From: Bacteroidota bacterium | Lineage (GTDB): Bacteria > Bacteroidota > Bacteroidia > Flavobacteriales_D > Crocinitomicaceae | Reading direction: 5' to 3' | DNA: 64,000 nucleotides | Assembly (NCBI GenBank): GCA_030148165.1 | Contig: JASBTZ010000003.1 | Coordinates: 496,001 to 560,000 of the forward strand | Part shown: positions 8,355 to 17,892 of the stretch, piece after piece | Layout of the letters: every line of letters begins with the position of its first letter | Numbering within the stretch: position 1 is the first letter of the stretch | Program-made: the position numbers and the translations under genes | The notes under the pieces: model-generated | What the model saw: the letters and a program-made list of their open reading frames with translations, nothing else | What the model was told of the DNA's origin: nothing | Databases searched by the model: none

Positions 8355-11300
8355 AACAACTAATACTTATATCAGCCTTATTTGTTTCGCTTGTTGTAAA
8401 CGGTCAATCAGATGATTGCTCATCAGCAACATCCATTTCCGTCACAGCTAATTGTTCCTCTCCCGTTGCAGGGACAACAAGCGGGGCTACGCAGACAATC
8501 GCAGGATGTACAGGAACATCGGATGACGATGTTTGGTATCAGTTTGTTGCAACAGCAAGCTCACATCAAATAATAGTAACTCCAAACGCCGGTATGGACC
8601 CGGTCGTACAGCTATTCTCAGGCTCGTGTGCAAGTTTGACGTCACTGGTTTGTAAAGACAGTTACGGTGATGGCATTGCAGAAACAATCAATTATTCCGG
8701 GTTAACAGCTGGAAATACATACAGAATTAGAGTTTATCACTATTGGACTGGATCAGGCACAGGAAACTTCACTATTTGTGTCACGAATCCACCGCCTGCC
8801 CCATCTAATGATGATTGTTCAGCTGCGATTTCACTTAACGTCAATTCTACTTGTACCTACACATCGGCTACAACGAATGGTGCGACAGAGTCTTCTCCAG
8901 GTTGCTCAGGATTTGCCGATGACGATGTTTGGTTTAGTTTCGTAGCTACCAATTCACTTCAAAATATTGAAGTTAGTCCAATTGACAATCTGGATCTGGT
9001 CTTTCAAGTCTATGAAGGATCTTGCGGATCCCTCAATTCTTTGGATTGCGTAGATGACAACTTCACGGCACAAGCGGAATCTTCAAGCGTTGTCGGTCTA
9101 ACACCAGGACTCACTTATTATGTTCGTGTTTACGATTATTATCAAGGAGCAACAGGAGATTTTAATATCTGCGTCACAGGTACTCCAACGGCAGTTCCGA
9201 CAAACGACGAGCCTTGTAATGCTATTTTGTTGCCGGAGGTAACTTCTGCATGCCAGTACTCACAGTTCACAACAGTCGGAGCAAGTGCATCCATGGGGGC
9301 TCCTGCACCGGCATCATGTATTGGTGGTAGTGGCCCAGCGATTGGAGGATTTTCTTCCAGCTCAAGCGACGTTTGGTTTGCAATCGTGGTTCCTCCATCC
9401 GGTAATGTGGACGTAACTCCGGAACCAAATGGAGGTGCAGGATATATTACTGACGGAGTAATGTCACTCTATACCGGAGATTGTAATTCATTGACTCAAA
9501 TAGTTTGTTCAGATGACCATAATTTTCCAGGGTCTTCAAATGATCTGCTTCCATTTATTTCGGAATCCGGACTGACTCCAGGTGACACTGTCTATTTACG
9601 TTATTGGGGATTTGGAACTTCTACCGGAACTTTTGGTATTTGCGTATCCACAGCGACTAACGACGATTGTGCTAATGCCCTCTACATTTGTGATATTAAT
9701 GGATATAGTGCATCAACAAGTGCTTCTTACACACCGGATCGTCCCGATAATATGCGCGGCAACAACGAAGATATCAATGGGGTCAACATGCCTGATGGAA
9801 TTAATACGGGAGGTATTTTTGGTCAGGGAGGTCCATGGGGAACGGGCGCACCATTCTATGATGTGGTCATTGACAATAATAGCTGGATCAAGTTTACAGC
9901 TTCATCAACTTCTGCTACATTGAGTGTTAGCATTTATGACTGCTGGGTTGGAAACTATCCTTCCGGTGGACTTCAAATGCAAATATTTGAAGGAAACAAC
10001 TGTACGAATTTTGTTCCGGTATCTAATTTTGAAGAAAGTAGTACGGGATTCACGATCACCGCCAACAATTTAACTGTGGGGAATGATTATTACCTCATGG
10101 TCGACGGTTATGCAGGTGATATTTGTAACTATACAATAACAGCCAACTCGGGTGTTCAGTTTCCTGATATAGCAAACGTCCCTCCTATTTGTGTGGGAGA
10201 TTCTGTTGAACTTACGGCGCCTCCGGGGGCAAGCTCATACGACTGGCAGCATGATGGCTCTACAACACAATCAGTGGTTGTATATCCTTCTACTACAGAA
10301 ACATATTACTGCGAAGTGACAGGGCTTTGTGATTACAAACAGATGCTTGATGTAACTGTTACAGTGAATCCAAATCCTGTAGTGGATATTACCAATGGGG
10401 CCTCGGCTGCAATTTGCGATGGAACCTCATTGACACTAACGGCTACAGGTGCTAGCACCTATGTTTGGAGTAATGCTCAAACGGGTAGTTCGATCAATGT
10501 ATCACCGACCGGAAATACAAGCTATTCAGTTGAAGGAACTGATGCAAACGGCTGTGTGGATCAGGACACCATTGACGTAATTGTGAACCCAAATCCAACG
10601 CTTACCGTTAATCCTACAAGCAATGATTCAGATTGCGGTGCTTCCAATGGTTCTCTTACCGGAGCTGTTGCTAATGGCGTCCCGGTTGTGACATACAATT
10701 GGACAGACGGAACCAATACAATCGGAACAAGTGCTAACCTGAATAATATCCCGGCCGGAACATATTACCTAACCGTAACGGATGGAAATATGTGTTCGAG
10801 TGATTTTGGACCGTTCTCGGTATCGAATCCTGGAGCACCTCCTGCACCAAGCATAACAGTAAGCGATAGTACTCCTTGTCTTGACGGTAGCGTGCAATTA
10901 AATGCTACAAACTCAATGGGTGGTGTCACTTTTAACTGGACTGGTCCTAACAGTTATACGAATACCGGAAACAACATTACACTTAATAATGTAACGCCGA
11001 GTACCTCGGGTTCATATTGTGTAAGCGCAACCATTTCAGGTTGTACCGGACCTTCTACTTGTGTACCGATAACTGTTTTGATGAATCCACCGGTAGATGT
11101 ATCTGCTTTTGGAGATGATTCCACCATTTGTCTTAATGAGACAATTATCCTTGAAGGATCAGGAGCGATATCTTATTCGTGGACCGGGCCGAATGGATTT
11201 TCTAGTACTGATAGTTTAATTTCAGTACCGAATGCAACGAGTGCAGAAGCCGGTATCTATGTTTTGACCGGAACCGATTCAGAAGGATGTATGGCAAGCG

Positions 11301-12103
11301 ATTCTATATTGGTTGAAGTTCTAAATCTACCACAACTAACAATCACAGCTGATAATACTAATGGAACGTACTGCTTGGGGACAATAGCTAATATTAACGT
11401 TACCGGCGCTACTAATTACAATTGGTCGGGACCAAATGGTTTTACATCAACAGATACAAGCATCATAATCTTTGATATTGATGGTGATAACCAGGGCTAC
11501 TATAGTGTCATCGGAACAGATGATAACGGTTGCATGAGTGAAGACAGCGTCTTCGTGTTTGTAGTAACAAATGTTCCTGCAAATTCTCCGGGGGACACGA
11601 CCTACTGTCCGGGTGAAACAATTCTATTGTCGGGACTCGGTGGTGAGAATTACGTTTGGACAGGACCTGGAGGATTTTCATCAAACGAGCAGAATCCAAT
11701 GGTGACCAGTGAGGCTGAGTATACAAATACGGGATGGTATTACCTGACAGTCGTTGACAGCAATGGCTGTCTTGGATATGATTCAACTTATGTAGAGGTC
11801 ACGAACAACGAAAATTGCCTCTTTATACCAAATCTATTAACGCCGGACGGAGATGATCATAATGACTACTGGTATATAGATGGTCTCGACAAGTTCGAAT
11901 TTGCCGAAGTGGAGATCTATAACAGATGGGGAACAATGATATATTATGCTTCACCATATGACAATAGTTGGGACGGGATACCAAATAAAGGAACCAACAT
12001 TGGCGAAGAAGGAGTTGTTCCTGTCGGAACATATTTCTATATCATTCGCTTAAACGAAGGAGATAAACCTCCATTTAAAGGATACATTGAAGTTCAGTAC
12101 TAA
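8351..12103 (+). CDS. large secreted multidomain protein with type IX (CHU_C, type B) sorting domain
   Basis: This 1250-residue surface or secreted protein has a signal peptide (residues about 1-19, ending VNGQS). Tandem PPC-like beta-sandwich repeats of about 130 residues follow; three begin DDCSSATSISV, DDCSAAISLNV and DEPCNAILLPE, and a fourth, divergent copy begins NDDCANALYIC. Then come about 500 residues of Ig/PKD-like repeats with the recurring phrase YxWTGPNGFSSTDS. The last 95 residues (LFIPNLLTPDGDDHNDYWYIDGL to GYIEVQY) form the gliding-motility-type C-terminal domain used for type B sorting through the type IX secretion system. The stop codon overlaps the PorP/SprF start (TAATG), a pairing typical of type B substrates. 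Adhesion is the likely role, but no catalytic domain or specific ligand is evident. Confidence 0.88.
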   Translation: MKQLILISALFVSLVVNGQSDDCSSATSISVTANCSSPVAGTTSGATQTIAGCTGTSDDDVWYQFVATASSHQIIVTPNAGMDPVVQLFSGSCASLTSLVCKDSYGDGIAETINYSGLTAGNTYRIRVYHYWTGSGTGNFTICVTNPPPAPSNDDCSAAISLNVNSTCTYTSATTNGATESSPGCSGFADDDVWFSFVATNSLQNIEVSPIDNLDLVFQVYEGSCGSLNSLDCVDDNFTAQAESSSVVGLTPGLTYYVRVYDYYQGATGDFNICVTGTPTAVPTNDEPCNAILLPEVTSACQYSQFTTVGASASMGAPAPASCIGGSGPAIGGFSSSSSDVWFAIVVPPSGNVDVTPEPNGGAGYITDGVMSLYTGDCNSLTQIVCSDDHNFPGSSNDLLPFISESGLTPGDTVYLRYWGFGTSTGTFGICVSTATNDDCANALYICDINGYSASTSASYTPDRPDNMRGNNEDINGVNMPDGINTGGIFGQGGPWGTGAPFYDVVIDNNSWIKFTASSTSATLSVSIYDCWVGNYPSGGLQMQIFEGNNCTNFVPVSNFEESSTGFTITANNLTVGNDYYLMVDGYAGDICNYTITANSGVQFPDIANVPPICVGDSVELTAPPGASSYDWQHDGSTTQSVVVYPSTTETYYCEVTGLCDYKQMLDVTVTVNPNPVVDITNGASAAICDGTSLTLTATGASTYVWSNAQTGSSINVSPTGNTSYSVEGTDANGCVDQDTIDVIVNPNPTLTVNPTSNDSDCGASNGSLTGAVANGVPVVTYNWTDGTNTIGTSANLNNIPAGTYYLTVTDGNMCSSDFGPFSVSNPGAPPAPSITVSDSTPCLDGSVQLNATNSMGGVTFNWTGPNSYTNTGNNITLNNVTPSTSGSYCVSATISGCTGPSTCVPITVLMNPPVDVSAFGDDSTICLNETIILEGSGAISYSWTGPNGFSSTDSLISVPNATSAEAGIYVLTGTDSEGCMASDSILVEVLNLPQLTITADNTNGTYCLGTIANINVTGATNYNWSGPNGFTSTDTSIIIFDIDGDNQGYYSVIGTDDNGCMSEDSVFVFVVTNVPANSPGDTTYCPGETILLSGLGGENYVWTGPGGFSSNEQNPMVTSEAEYTNTGWYYLTVVDSNGCLGYDSTYVEVTNNENCLFIPNLLTPDGDDHNDYWYIDGLDKFEFAEVEIYNRWGTMIYYASPYDNSWDGIPNKGTNIGEEGVVPVGTYFYIIRLNEGDKPPFKGYIEVQY

Positions 12104-13026
12104 TGAAGAAATTACGACTTTACATAGCGCTCGTATTCGTATCCTTTAGTTTTGGATCGATGGCTCAGCAAGATGAGCAGATGTCTCTATACTTATATAA
12201 CAAATTGTATATCAATCCTGCCTATGCTGGTAGCCGAGATGCATTAAGTGCGATAGCAATTGCACGCTTTCAATGGGTTGATTTTGAAGGCGCCCCGAAA
12301 ACACAATGGTTTAGTGTTCATGCGCCTTTACTCCAGAAATCACTAGGAATTGGGGCTCACATGGTAAATGATCAAATTGGAGCCAGGTCGAGAACTGCTT
12401 CTTATGTAGATCTCAGCGGTAGTGTAGTTCTGAATAAGAACGAAAGCAGGTTAGCCGCAGGAATATCAGGCGGCTTTGATATGATTAGCTATGACTTCTC
12501 GAATTTAAATGTTTACGATCAGAATGATCCGTACTATGGAAGTAGCTTCAGTACGTTTAAACCAAATTTAGGAGCTGGATTGTATTACTACGGCAAGAAA
12601 CATTATCTGAGTCTTTCAGTACCCCGCGTATTTGAAGCAAGTGAAGAATTTTCAACCGATTCAATTACACAACTATTAAACTCTAGACATTACTTTGTTT
12701 CAGCAGGATATTTGATCGATCTGAACAGCGTATTCAAACTTCAGCCTTCTCTCCTATTCAAGTTTACCCCTCACGTTCCGTTTACAATTGATGCGAATGT
12801 GAGTTTGCATATGTATGACAAGATTACTACCGGTATCATGTATCGTTATAATGAATCGATGGGAATTAATTGTTTATATCACCTGAAGAACACTTTTAGT
12901 ATCGGCTACGTCTATGATTTTCCGATTAACGGCTTGAGGACATATCAATATGGATCACATGAATTGTTCCTTCGATACGACTTTAAACCAAAGAATTCTA
13001 CGTACACATCTCCACGTTATTTCTAA
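12103..13026 (+). CDS. PorP/SprF family type IX secretion membrane protein
   Basis: The 307-residue outer-membrane beta-barrel has a signal peptide (MKKLRLYIALVFVSFSFGSMA). It carries the family hallmark just after cleavage (QQDEQMSLYLYNKLYINPAYAGSRD), followed by alternating amphipathic strands to the C-terminus. PorP/SprF proteins anchor or export cognate type B CHU_C proteins, and the upstream gene is exactly such a substrate. The start and stop codons overlap both neighbours by one base (TAATG), so the substrate, the barrel and the OmpA protein form one coupled operon. Family assignment is secure; specificity for the neighbouring substrate is inferred from context. Confidence 0.93.
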   Translation: MKKLRLYIALVFVSFSFGSMAQQDEQMSLYLYNKLYINPAYAGSRDALSAIAIARFQWVDFEGAPKTQWFSVHAPLLQKSLGIGAHMVNDQIGARSRTASYVDLSGSVVLNKNESRLAAGISGGFDMISYDFSNLNVYDQNDPYYGSSFSTFKPNLGAGLYYYGKKHYLSLSVPRVFEASEEFSTDSITQLLNSRHYFVSAGYLIDLNSVFKLQPSLLFKFTPHVPFTIDANVSLHMYDKITTGIMYRYNESMGINCLYHLKNTFSIGYVYDFPINGLRTYQYGSHELFLRYDFKPKNSTYTSPRYF

Positions 13027-15176
13027 TGAAACACCTTGTACTAGTACTTTCAACTTTTCTGATTGTTTTTAGCTCGGCAGCGCAGTTAAAACAAAAATTA
13101 GCTGATCAGCATTTCGAACTTTTAGAATACGCACAATGTGTCGAAATGTATGAGGAACTCGCAGCTGACAAATACAAAGCGAAAAAGAAATCTGACTGGG
13201 AAAATGTACGCAGGGCTGCGATATGTCAGTACAAGCTCTATAATATGCCTCAAGCGATTTATCATTTCGAGAAGCTTCATGACGCAAATTCATTGACTGA
13301 AGAAGACCGCAAAATGTTCATCAAAGCCTTGAGATATAATGAGAATTACGGTAAGTCTGAGGTACTAATCCGTGAAAGCGCCAACTTATTTCCCGCGAAT
13401 TCTTTTTTTGCTAAGCTTCATCAAAGCAAGTCCGATTTCGACCAGTTATTCAAAGATTCTGCCTTTTATAAAGTTAAAGAAGCGTCTATTAATAGTGGTA
13501 AAGGAGACTTTGGTGTAGCTTATTTCGGAGAGGCTATTACGTATGTGAGCAAATCAGAAAACACCGGATTCGCAACACCTAAGTACGGATGGGACAATGA
13601 CTATTTCCTGAACGTCATGCAGTCTAATTTCGAAATGGACTCTAGTCTGAGTAAACCTTTTCTACTCAAGCACAACTTCATTTCTCGTGCACATGACGGA
13701 CCCGTTGCATTCAGTCCTGACTTAACGGAAATGGTCATAACAAAGAATGAGATTAGTAAGAAAAACGGTAAGCAAGTAATCCGTCTATCCCTCTACTTTT
13801 CAAAAAACACGGGTAAAACATGGGCTGAATTAGTACCATTCGAATTCAATTCAGAGAAGTATGACGTCGGTCATGCGACTTATAGTCCTGACGGGAACTC
13901 TATCTACTTCACATCCAATATGCCTGGTGGGAAGGGTGGCACCGACATTTATCGTTGTGATCGAAAAGGTAATAGCTGGACCGAACCAGTCAATTTGGGA
14001 GATGCGGTAAATACCGCTGGAAATGAAATGTTCCCTTTTGTTCATGACAACTCATTGTTCTTCGCTTCTGATGGGTTTTACGGTCTTGGAGGCCTGGATA
14101 TTTTCGAAGTAAATCTGAACACTAATTCAGCGGCACGTAATATTGGCTATCCAGTCAATACTTCGCACGATGACTTTGGACTCGTATTCGATAAATCGGG
14201 TGAAATTGGTTTCTTATCGAGTAATCGAGGAGATAATATAGATCGAATCTACCATGTCAAGAGAAGGTTGATCAACGTTAACCTGGAAGGAGAGGTCTAT
14301 GCAGTATATGCTGAAAAAGAGCCGGTTGCAGATCAATTTGTTTGGATCGTTAATATGACTACACAAACTCGCGATTCAGTAAATACAGATATTGCAGGTA
14401 AGTTTAGTTATCCTATCTCGATCGATAATGAGTATCGCGTTTATACCAAGAAGGAGGAGTTTATATTATTAAAAGAAAAAACCGTTTCCTCTACAGGCAT
14501 ACGAAAGGATTCCACACTACATTGCGAACTATTACTGAAACCAACGACCATCCAGGTACATTTAAGAGTTACCGAAAAAGAATCGAAGCGAATTATTCCT
14601 GATGCAACTGCAACAATAACAGATTACAACCTTGGATGGGACACGACTCTTATCACCAATAGTGAAGGACTGGTAACTTTAACCGTTGATCGAAATAAAG
14701 TGTATTGGGCCCACGGCGCTAAGAGAGGCTTTATCGACGCAGATATCTCTTTTAATTCTGCCAATGAAAATGATAAGGTTATCGATATTGAATTAGAGCT
14801 CCCTCCTATCAAGAAAGGAGAGAAATTTAAATTAGAAAACATTTTCTATGATCTCGATAAAAGTACTTTACGATCTGAAAGTATGCGATCATTGGATAAA
14901 CTGGCAGATTTCATCATTAAAAACGACCTTAAGATTGAGCTGAGTGCACATACCGACTCAAGAGGTAGCAATAGTTATAACCAGCGACTAAGTCAAGCAA
15001 GAGCGCAAAGCTGCGTTGATTACCTCATTCAAAAAGGTGTTAAGTCGCATCGAATCAAAGCGAAAGGATACGGTGAGACACAATTGGTGAATCATTGTAA
15101 GAACGGCGTAAAATGTTCAGAGGAAGAGCACCAGGAAAATCGAAGAACAGAAGTTAAGATCCTTGAGGTCAATTAA
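13026..15176 (+). CDS. OmpA-family protein with PD40 propeller (PorE-like)
   Basis: This 716-residue periplasmic/outer-membrane protein has a signal peptide (residues about 1-19). A TPR-like helical region covers about 20-150. PD40/WD40-like propeller repeats cover about 205-425, with YSPDGNSIYFTSNMPGGKGGTDIY as the clearest blade. A carboxypeptidase-regulatory-like region covers about 430-580. The C-terminal OmpA domain (FYDLDKSTLR to ENRRTEVKI, about 605-716) has the peptidoglycan-binding pattern. This layout matches PorE-type proteins that tie the type IX secretion machine to peptidoglycan. Its position directly after a CHU_C/PorP pair is typical. Whether it serves the whole system or only this pair is not visible. 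Confidence 0.88.
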   Translation: MKHLVLVLSTFLIVFSSAAQLKQKLADQHFELLEYAQCVEMYEELAADKYKAKKKSDWENVRRAAICQYKLYNMPQAIYHFEKLHDANSLTEEDRKMFIKALRYNENYGKSEVLIRESANLFPANSFFAKLHQSKSDFDQLFKDSAFYKVKEASINSGKGDFGVAYFGEAITYVSKSENTGFATPKYGWDNDYFLNVMQSNFEMDSSLSKPFLLKHNFISRAHDGPVAFSPDLTEMVITKNEISKKNGKQVIRLSLYFSKNTGKTWAELVPFEFNSEKYDVGHATYSPDGNSIYFTSNMPGGKGGTDIYRCDRKGNSWTEPVNLGDAVNTAGNEMFPFVHDNSLFFASDGFYGLGGLDIFEVNLNTNSAARNIGYPVNTSHDDFGLVFDKSGEIGFLSSNRGDNIDRIYHVKRRLINVNLEGEVYAVYAEKEPVADQFVWIVNMTTQTRDSVNTDIAGKFSYPISIDNEYRVYTKKEEFILLKEKTVSSTGIRKDSTLHCELLLKPTTIQVHLRVTEKESKRIIPDATATITDYNLGWDTTLITNSEGLVTLTVDRNKVYWAHGAKRGFIDADISFNSANENDKVIDIELELPPIKKGEKFKLENIFYDLDKSTLRSESMRSLDKLADFIIKNDLKIELSAHTDSRGSNSYNQRLSQARAQSCVDYLIQKGVKSHRIKAKGYGETQLVNHCKNGVKCSEEEHQENRRTEVKILEVN

Positions 15177-15459
15177 AAAACCCATACAGCTGGTTAATTG
15201 AAGCCTCAATTAACACGTTTAGGATTGCTGGGAAGTTCAATTATCCGCTGTCAGAAATCTGTCTTCCGAAGAAGTGCGGTCCAATTTCCGATCCCAAAGT
15301 CTCTCCTTAAGAATATTTTCCTAAGCTTCAAATATGTCTGTATGGGTCCTTCTTGCGAAGTAGGTTCCAAATCCAATCGTGTTGGTTGAACCATATTTGA
15401 ATATACGATTAATTTATCAGCTATTTTGATTTCAATCTAAAAACTTAACTTCGCACACG
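15177..15459. other. 283-base intergenic region without a supportable gene
   Basis: This gap lies between the OmpA gene and the FkbM methyltransferase. It contains a 9-bp AT-rich inverted repeat close to the OmpA stop (listed separately). It also has a short CTTC-TTCG-GAAG stem-loop possibility on the - strand near 15270. I saw no RNA gene I can support. The 63-codon frame at 15198-15389 has no start context or family resemblance. Confidence 0.5.
15193..15214 (+). terminator. inverted repeat, possible terminator after the OmpA operon
   Basis: GTTAATTGA and TCAATTAAC form a perfect 9-bp stem with a 4-base loop, 16 bases after the OmpA stop. No T-run follows, so it may be an mRNA 3' stabilising hairpin rather than a classical rho-independent terminator. 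Confidence 0.4.
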
Positions 15460-16257
15460 ATGATATTCTGGATCAAGAAACTACTCTTTAAAATTCTACC
15501 TGAACGGGTCTATCTAAAGACGCTTCACCGTGGTTTCTACCTGCTTTACAACTTAGGTTTATTAAGACGCGACCAAAGGTTTAAATACCATTACATGGTG
15601 CGTGAGTTAATTGATAGGGACTACACCGTAGTAGATATCGGGGCTAATCTAGGTTACTTTTCCAAAACCTTCGCGAAACTCACTAAAAACGGAAAATTAC
15701 TCTCCATTGAGCCGGTAAAACCCTTCTTCGAAGTTCTATCAGGATTTTTAAGAAAATATAAGCACGCAAGAGTGGTCAACTATGCGCTAGGTAATGAACG
15801 GGGACTTATCACGATGGTGATGCCTGAATCAAACGGAATGATTCGTACGGGTTTGCCTCATATTGCAAAATCTGAGGAAGAAAAGAATGCCCACAGAACG
15901 CACGAAGTAGAAGTTGTGAAAGGAAGCGAACTGTTAAGTGAATTCGATCGATTGGATTACATCAAATGCGATATTGAAGGATACGAGCCAGTTGTTTTCA
16001 ATGAAATCAAACCCGTACTTGAACGATTTCATCCAATGATACAGATTGAAATTGACCCGGAGAATACGGAGTCTATGTTAAACCTATTCCGAGAGCTTGG
16101 TTATTTGCAATATGGAATTGCAAACTTTAAGATCCTTAAAGAAGCCGGAGCGCAGAAAGAACAAGGTGATTACCTCTTTGTTCACGCGAACAATGCTGAT
16201 CAATTTGAGAGACGAATGAAAGAGAAAGGGCTCTACTCCTCCCCTTTAAAGAATTGA
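15460..16257 (+). CDS. FkbM-family SAM-dependent methyltransferase
   Basis: The 265-residue protein has the FkbM methyltransferase fold. The SAM-binding motif I is VVDIGANLGYFSKTFAK (about residues 57-73). It is followed by LLSIEPVKPFFEVL and the FkbM-typical DYIKCDIEGYEPVVF near residue 170. Family members O-methylate sugars, lipids or secondary metabolites. No glycosyltransferase or biosynthetic cluster is adjacent here, so the substrate cannot be named. The N-terminal 25 residues are basic and hydrophobic and may touch the membrane. The 3' end overlaps the convergent MscS gene by 25 bases. Confidence 0.85.
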   Translation: MIFWIKKLLFKILPERVYLKTLHRGFYLLYNLGLLRRDQRFKYHYMVRELIDRDYTVVDIGANLGYFSKTFAKLTKNGKLLSIEPVKPFFEVLSGFLRKYKHARVVNYALGNERGLITMVMPESNGMIRTGLPHIAKSEEEKNAHRTHEVEVVKGSELLSEFDRLDYIKCDIEGYEPVVFNEIKPVLERFHPMIQIEIDPENTESMLNLFRELGYLQYGIANFKILKEAGAQKEQGDYLFVHANNADQFERRMKEKGLYSSPLKN

Positions 16258-17096
16258 GGAAATTTTTCCAGACCTTTGATATGAATGTCACGCTGCGGAA
16301 AGGGCACAACAAGATCGTTTTCTTTTAGTTTGATGTGAACCGCTCTCCGAATATCTGATTTCGTCTTTTCGATCCCAAAAACACCTTTAGACCAAAAATA
16401 CATTTCAAATTGCATCGCTGATTCACCGTAATCTGTGAACCACACATAGGGTTTAGGATTAATAGAAACTTCCGGATTTTCCTCCATAGCCTCCTGAAGA
16501 CAGCTCATTACTTTTTCAACATTTGAACTATAAGCAACACCAATCTTCACACAGAAACGAACGGATTCAGAATTGTGAGACCAGTTACTCACCTTCTCTA
16601 CCACGAACTTCGAATTTGGAATAATGATGGTCGTGTCATCACGTGTTAGAAGCTCCGTACTACGAAGATTCACTTCCACTACTTTCCCTACAACGCCATC
16701 TGCTTCCAGAATATCTCCTATCTTAATTGTACCTTCGAATAAGAGGAACAAACCTGAAACAAGGTCAGTAAAAATATGTTGCAGACCTAATCCCAGACCA
16801 ACTAATAAAGCTGTGGAACCAACCAGGATCATCGTAATTTCAACACCGATTACTTCCAGCATGATAATCACACTGATAACCCAAATGAAATATTTAAGAA
16901 TCAAAAAGATCGAATTGCGACGTTTGCTATCGATCTTGTCAATGATAAACCTTGGCTGAAGAATTGCTTTCCTGAGGATAACGATTAAGAACCAGGTAAC
17001 CACCGCAACTATGATCGACAAAAAGAGGTTACCAATTAGTAGATTGAAATTTCCTATTTCAAATAGTGAGTAATTCAGAAAATCATCCCAAGCCAT
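16233..17096 (-). CDS. MscS-family mechanosensitive ion channel
   Basis: The 287-residue inner-membrane channel opens under membrane tension during hypo-osmotic shock. It has three predicted transmembrane helices. The first is at about residues 20-42; the others lie before and within the pore helix STALLVGLGLGLQHIFTDLVSG, whose Gly/Ala-rich packing is the MscS signature. The beta domain follows (GTIKIGDILEADGVVGKVVEVNLRSTEL...IIIPNSKFV), then the C-terminal alpha/beta domain. Length is that of the small, E. coli MscS-type members. It is convergent with the FkbM gene and divergent from efp. Identification is secure. Confidence 0.93.
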   Translation of the reverse strand: MAWDDFLNYSLFEIGNFNLLIGNLFLSIIVAVVTWFLIVILRKAILQPRFIIDKIDSKRRNSIFLILKYFIWVISVIIMLEVIGVEITMILVGSTALLVGLGLGLQHIFTDLVSGLFLLFEGTIKIGDILEADGVVGKVVEVNLRSTELLTRDDTTIIIPNSKFVVEKVSNWSHNSESVRFCVKIGVAYSSNVEKVMSCLQEAMEENPEVSINPKPYVWFTDYGESAMQFEMYFWSKGVFGIEKTKSDIRRAVHIKLKENDLVVPFPQRDIHIKGLEKFPQFFKGEE

Positions 17097-17150
17097 GTGT
17101 ATCGTTTTTTTGAATGAAAATACCCTTTCGTCAGGTGAAAAGAATATTAT

Positions 17151-17158
17151 TATATTCG
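17151..17158 (+). promoter_or_regulatory. probable -7 element of efp
   Basis: TATATTCG differs from TAnnTTTG at one position and lies 21 bases before the efp start, in the 82-base gap shared with the divergent MscS gene. Confidence 0.35.
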
Positions 17159-17178
17159 TGTCTCACAAATTTACATAA

Positions 17179-17745
17179 ATGGCGACTACATCAGACATAA
17201 AAAACGGATTGTGCATAAATCTGAATGACAAACTCTATCAGATCATTGAATTCCAGCATGTTAAACCAGGAAAAGGTCCTGCCTTTGTGCGTACTAAAAT
17301 GCGTCAGATTGAAACAGGAAAAGTTTTAGATCACACCTTTTCTGCAGGACATAAAATTGATATTGTTCGAATTGAAAACAGAGAATATCAGTACTTGTAT
17401 AACGATGGTGACAGCTATGTATTTATGAACAATGATACTTATGAGCAGGTCAACATTCCGCCGTCGCTAATCGAAAAGCCTGAATTTCTCACTGAAGGTA
17501 TGGTATGCAACATACTATTTCATGCGGAAGAAGAATCGCCTCTTGTTCTTGAATTACCGATGCATATAATCACTGAAGTAACTTATACTGAACCGGGTGT
17601 AAAAGGAGATACAGCAACGAACACACTAAAACCGGCAACTATCTCCACAGGAGCGGAAATCAAAGTTCCATTGTTCATTGATACAGGAGAAAAAATAAAA
17701 GTAGACACGAGAACCGGTGTATACGTTGAACGCGTAAAAGACTAG
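17179..17745 (+). CDS. efp: translation elongation factor P
   Basis: EF-P binds the ribosome between the P and E sites and relieves stalling at polyproline stretches. The 188-residue protein has the three-barrel family length. The tip loop KPGKGPAF has a lysine at residue 32, the position that is post-translationally modified in many bacteria. No EpmA/EpmB-type modification gene is in the window. It sits immediately left of the aromatic-degradation island and marks the housekeeping boundary. Identification is secure. Confidence 0.97.
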   Translation: MATTSDIKNGLCINLNDKLYQIIEFQHVKPGKGPAFVRTKMRQIETGKVLDHTFSAGHKIDIVRIENREYQYLYNDGDSYVFMNNDTYEQVNIPPSLIEKPEFLTEGMVCNILFHAEEESPLVLELPMHIITEVTYTEPGVKGDTATNTLKPATISTGAEIKVPLFIDTGEKIKVDTRTGVYVERVKD

Positions 17746-17761
17746 GATTCAAACACTCCAA

Positions 17762-17789
17762 TTTTATGGCTTCATTCAAGCGCATAAAA
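17762..17789 (+). terminator. weak hairpin after efp
   Basis: TTTTATG and CATAAAA form a 7-bp stem, extended by CTT/AAG after a small internal mismatch, 17 bases after the efp stop. There is no strong T-run. It could separate efp transcription from the island operon. Confidence 0.3.
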
Positions 17790-17821
17790 CCATCTAATTT
17801 TCAATTTTCAAACTTGTCCAG

Positions 17822-17841
17822 ACTATGATTAATATCATAGT
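17822..17841. promoter_or_regulatory. FNR/CRP-like palindromic operator of the ferredoxin-hcr operon
   Basis: ACTATGAT-TAAT-ATCATAGT is a perfect 8-bp inverted repeat with a 4-base spacer. The core TGAT-N4-ATCA is the FNR/CRP-family half-site arrangement. It lies in the efp-ferredoxin gap. Its centre (17831.5) is 29.5 bp upstream of the first base of the -7-like element at 17861, which puts it close to -43 of the probable transcription start, a class II activator position. A near-identical site with identical spacing precedes bcrC. Confidence 0.72.
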
Positions 17842-17860
17842 TTATAGCCTTTTTTTCTAG

Positions 17861-17868
17861 TAATATTG
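17861..17868 (+). promoter_or_regulatory. -7 element of the ferredoxin-hcr operon
   Basis: TAATATTG differs from TAnnTTTG at one position. It lies 25 bases before the ferredoxin start, so the 5' untranslated leader would be short (about 18 bases). The imperfect match fits a promoter that needs the adjacent palindrome-binding activator. Confidence 0.5.
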
Positions 17869-17892
17869 ATCAAATAGAAAAAAATCTATGAC

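Noticed and set aside
9582-9923. 113-codon alternative frame within the large sorted protein gene
   Set aside because: The main frame is continuous through this stretch with conserved repeat motifs; the shadow frame has no start signal or family.
15198-15389. 63-codon open frame in the intergenic gap
   Set aside because: No ribosome-binding context, no signal peptide or recognisable family, and composition like random frames; it starts within the inverted repeat after the OmpA gene.
15362-15392. tRNA-like 3' end (GGTTCCAAATCC followed later by GGTTGAACCA)
   Set aside because: The T-stem does not pair, no matching 5' acceptor strand or anticodon arm is found upstream, and the spacing is wrong; resemblance to a T-loop and CCA end is fortuitous.
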